This document shows positions 41,731 through 41,768 of a DNA stretch of 41,768 bases, piece by piece (within the stretch, counting starts at the first letter, position 1; every line of letters starts with the position of its first letter). The stretch lies in NCBI GenBank assembly GCA_018970175.1, contig JAGWWV010000015.1:1-41768 (forward strand), written 5' to 3'. Source of the stretch: Acidobacteriota bacterium. Lineage in GTDB: Bacteria > Actinomycetota > Acidimicrobiia > Acidimicrobiales > Ilumatobacteraceae. Both the position numbers and the translations under genes were made by a program. Under the pieces are notes generated by a model. That model searched no databases. It had not been told where the DNA came from and was given only the letters and a program-made list of their open reading frames with translations.

Positions 41731-41768
41731 ATGTCGCGTCGCATCGAAATCGAACTCACGAGCAGCCG
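41731..41768 (+). CDS. start of an unidentified gene, truncated by the window end
   Basis: ATG 41731 opens a frame reading MSRRIEIELTSS to the window edge (12 codons and two bases). Twelve residues do not identify a family. It is divergent from the gamma-CA-like gene, with a TAGCGT box upstream. Only the start can be called. Confidence 0.45.
   Translation, partial: MSRRIEIELTSS

Overview
The window is a gene-dense, GC-rich stretch of an actinobacterial chromosome. A free-living member of the Acidimicrobiia fits best, but that rank is inference. Evidence: a WhiB regulator, F420-type luciferase-like oxidoreductases, and two gene blocks whose order matches conserved actinobacterial clusters (in Mycobacterium tuberculosis, tlyA-nadK-recN-..-pyrG-nudix-xerD-..-scpA-scpB-rluB-..-der and pgsA2-..-gcvH-garA-MerR-bifunctional nuclease-MerR-..-gcvP). 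No prophage, insertion sequence, CRISPR array or recognisable defence locus was seen. This is mostly housekeeping DNA.

Layout. 1-6270 (+): end of tlyA, then nadK, recN, pyrG, a nudix ADP-ribose pyrophosphatase, xerD and an HD-domain protein, mostly joined by 1-4 nt start/stop overlaps. 6274-7260 (-): trpS, inverted inside the cluster. 7311-11809 (+): scpA, scpB, rluB, a prephenate dehydrogenase with an ACT domain, and aroA. 11817-17680 interrupts the ancestral cluster: an AlkA-type glycosylase (-), a DUF5522-type cysteine-rich protein (+), a phosphoribosyltransferase (+), a glycerophosphodiesterase and acyl-CoA synthetase (-), an acyl-CoA dehydrogenase (+), a triple 30-bp palindromic repeat and a CopD-like membrane protein (-). 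17677-21811: ispH (-), a DUF512 iron-sulfur protein, der and a small zinc-ribbon protein. 21825-21902: tRNA-Pro(GGG), followed by an accessory pair: a seven-bladed Asp-box propeller protein with a signal peptide and an L,D-transpeptidase whose signal peptide lies in an open frame with no ATG/GTG/TTG start. 24244-26950: an F420-type oxidoreductase, an SRAP (YedK/HMCES) protein, HIT and SDR. 27015-34830: the glycine-cleavage neighbourhood (pgsA-type synthase, gcvH, zinc-ribbon FHA protein, MerR, bifunctional nuclease, MerR, gcvT; then, convergent, gcvP behind a tandem glycine riboswitch). 34854-41768: a second luciferase-like oxidoreductase, a PLP lyase/decarboxylase, a zinc-finger protein, threonine aldolase, WhiB, a divergent phosphotransferase, prmA, a gamma-carbonic-anhydrase-like protein and the start of an unknown gene.

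Most striking signal: at least sixteen non-coupled genes begin with a TAnnnT box 5-9 nt (usually 6-7) before the ATG or GTG and no Shine-Dalgarno sequence, the arrangement expected of leaderless mRNAs. Genes with a real leader (pyrG, acyl-CoA dehydrogenase, whiB, gcvP, the propeller protein) have a Shine-Dalgarno instead. Several boxes are placed back-to-back in divergent gaps of only 25-64 bp, and two share their TAG with the stop codon of the preceding gene.

How the genes work together: one part handles replication, segregation and repair (recN, xerD, scpAB, AlkA, SRAP), another nucleotide and aromatic or isoprenoid precursors (nadK, pyrG, tyrA, aroA, ispH), another fatty-acid activation and oxidation, and another glycine/threonine one-carbon flow (threonine aldolase makes glycine, which the riboswitch-controlled cleavage system degrades). 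No stretch over 300 bases lacks a gene.
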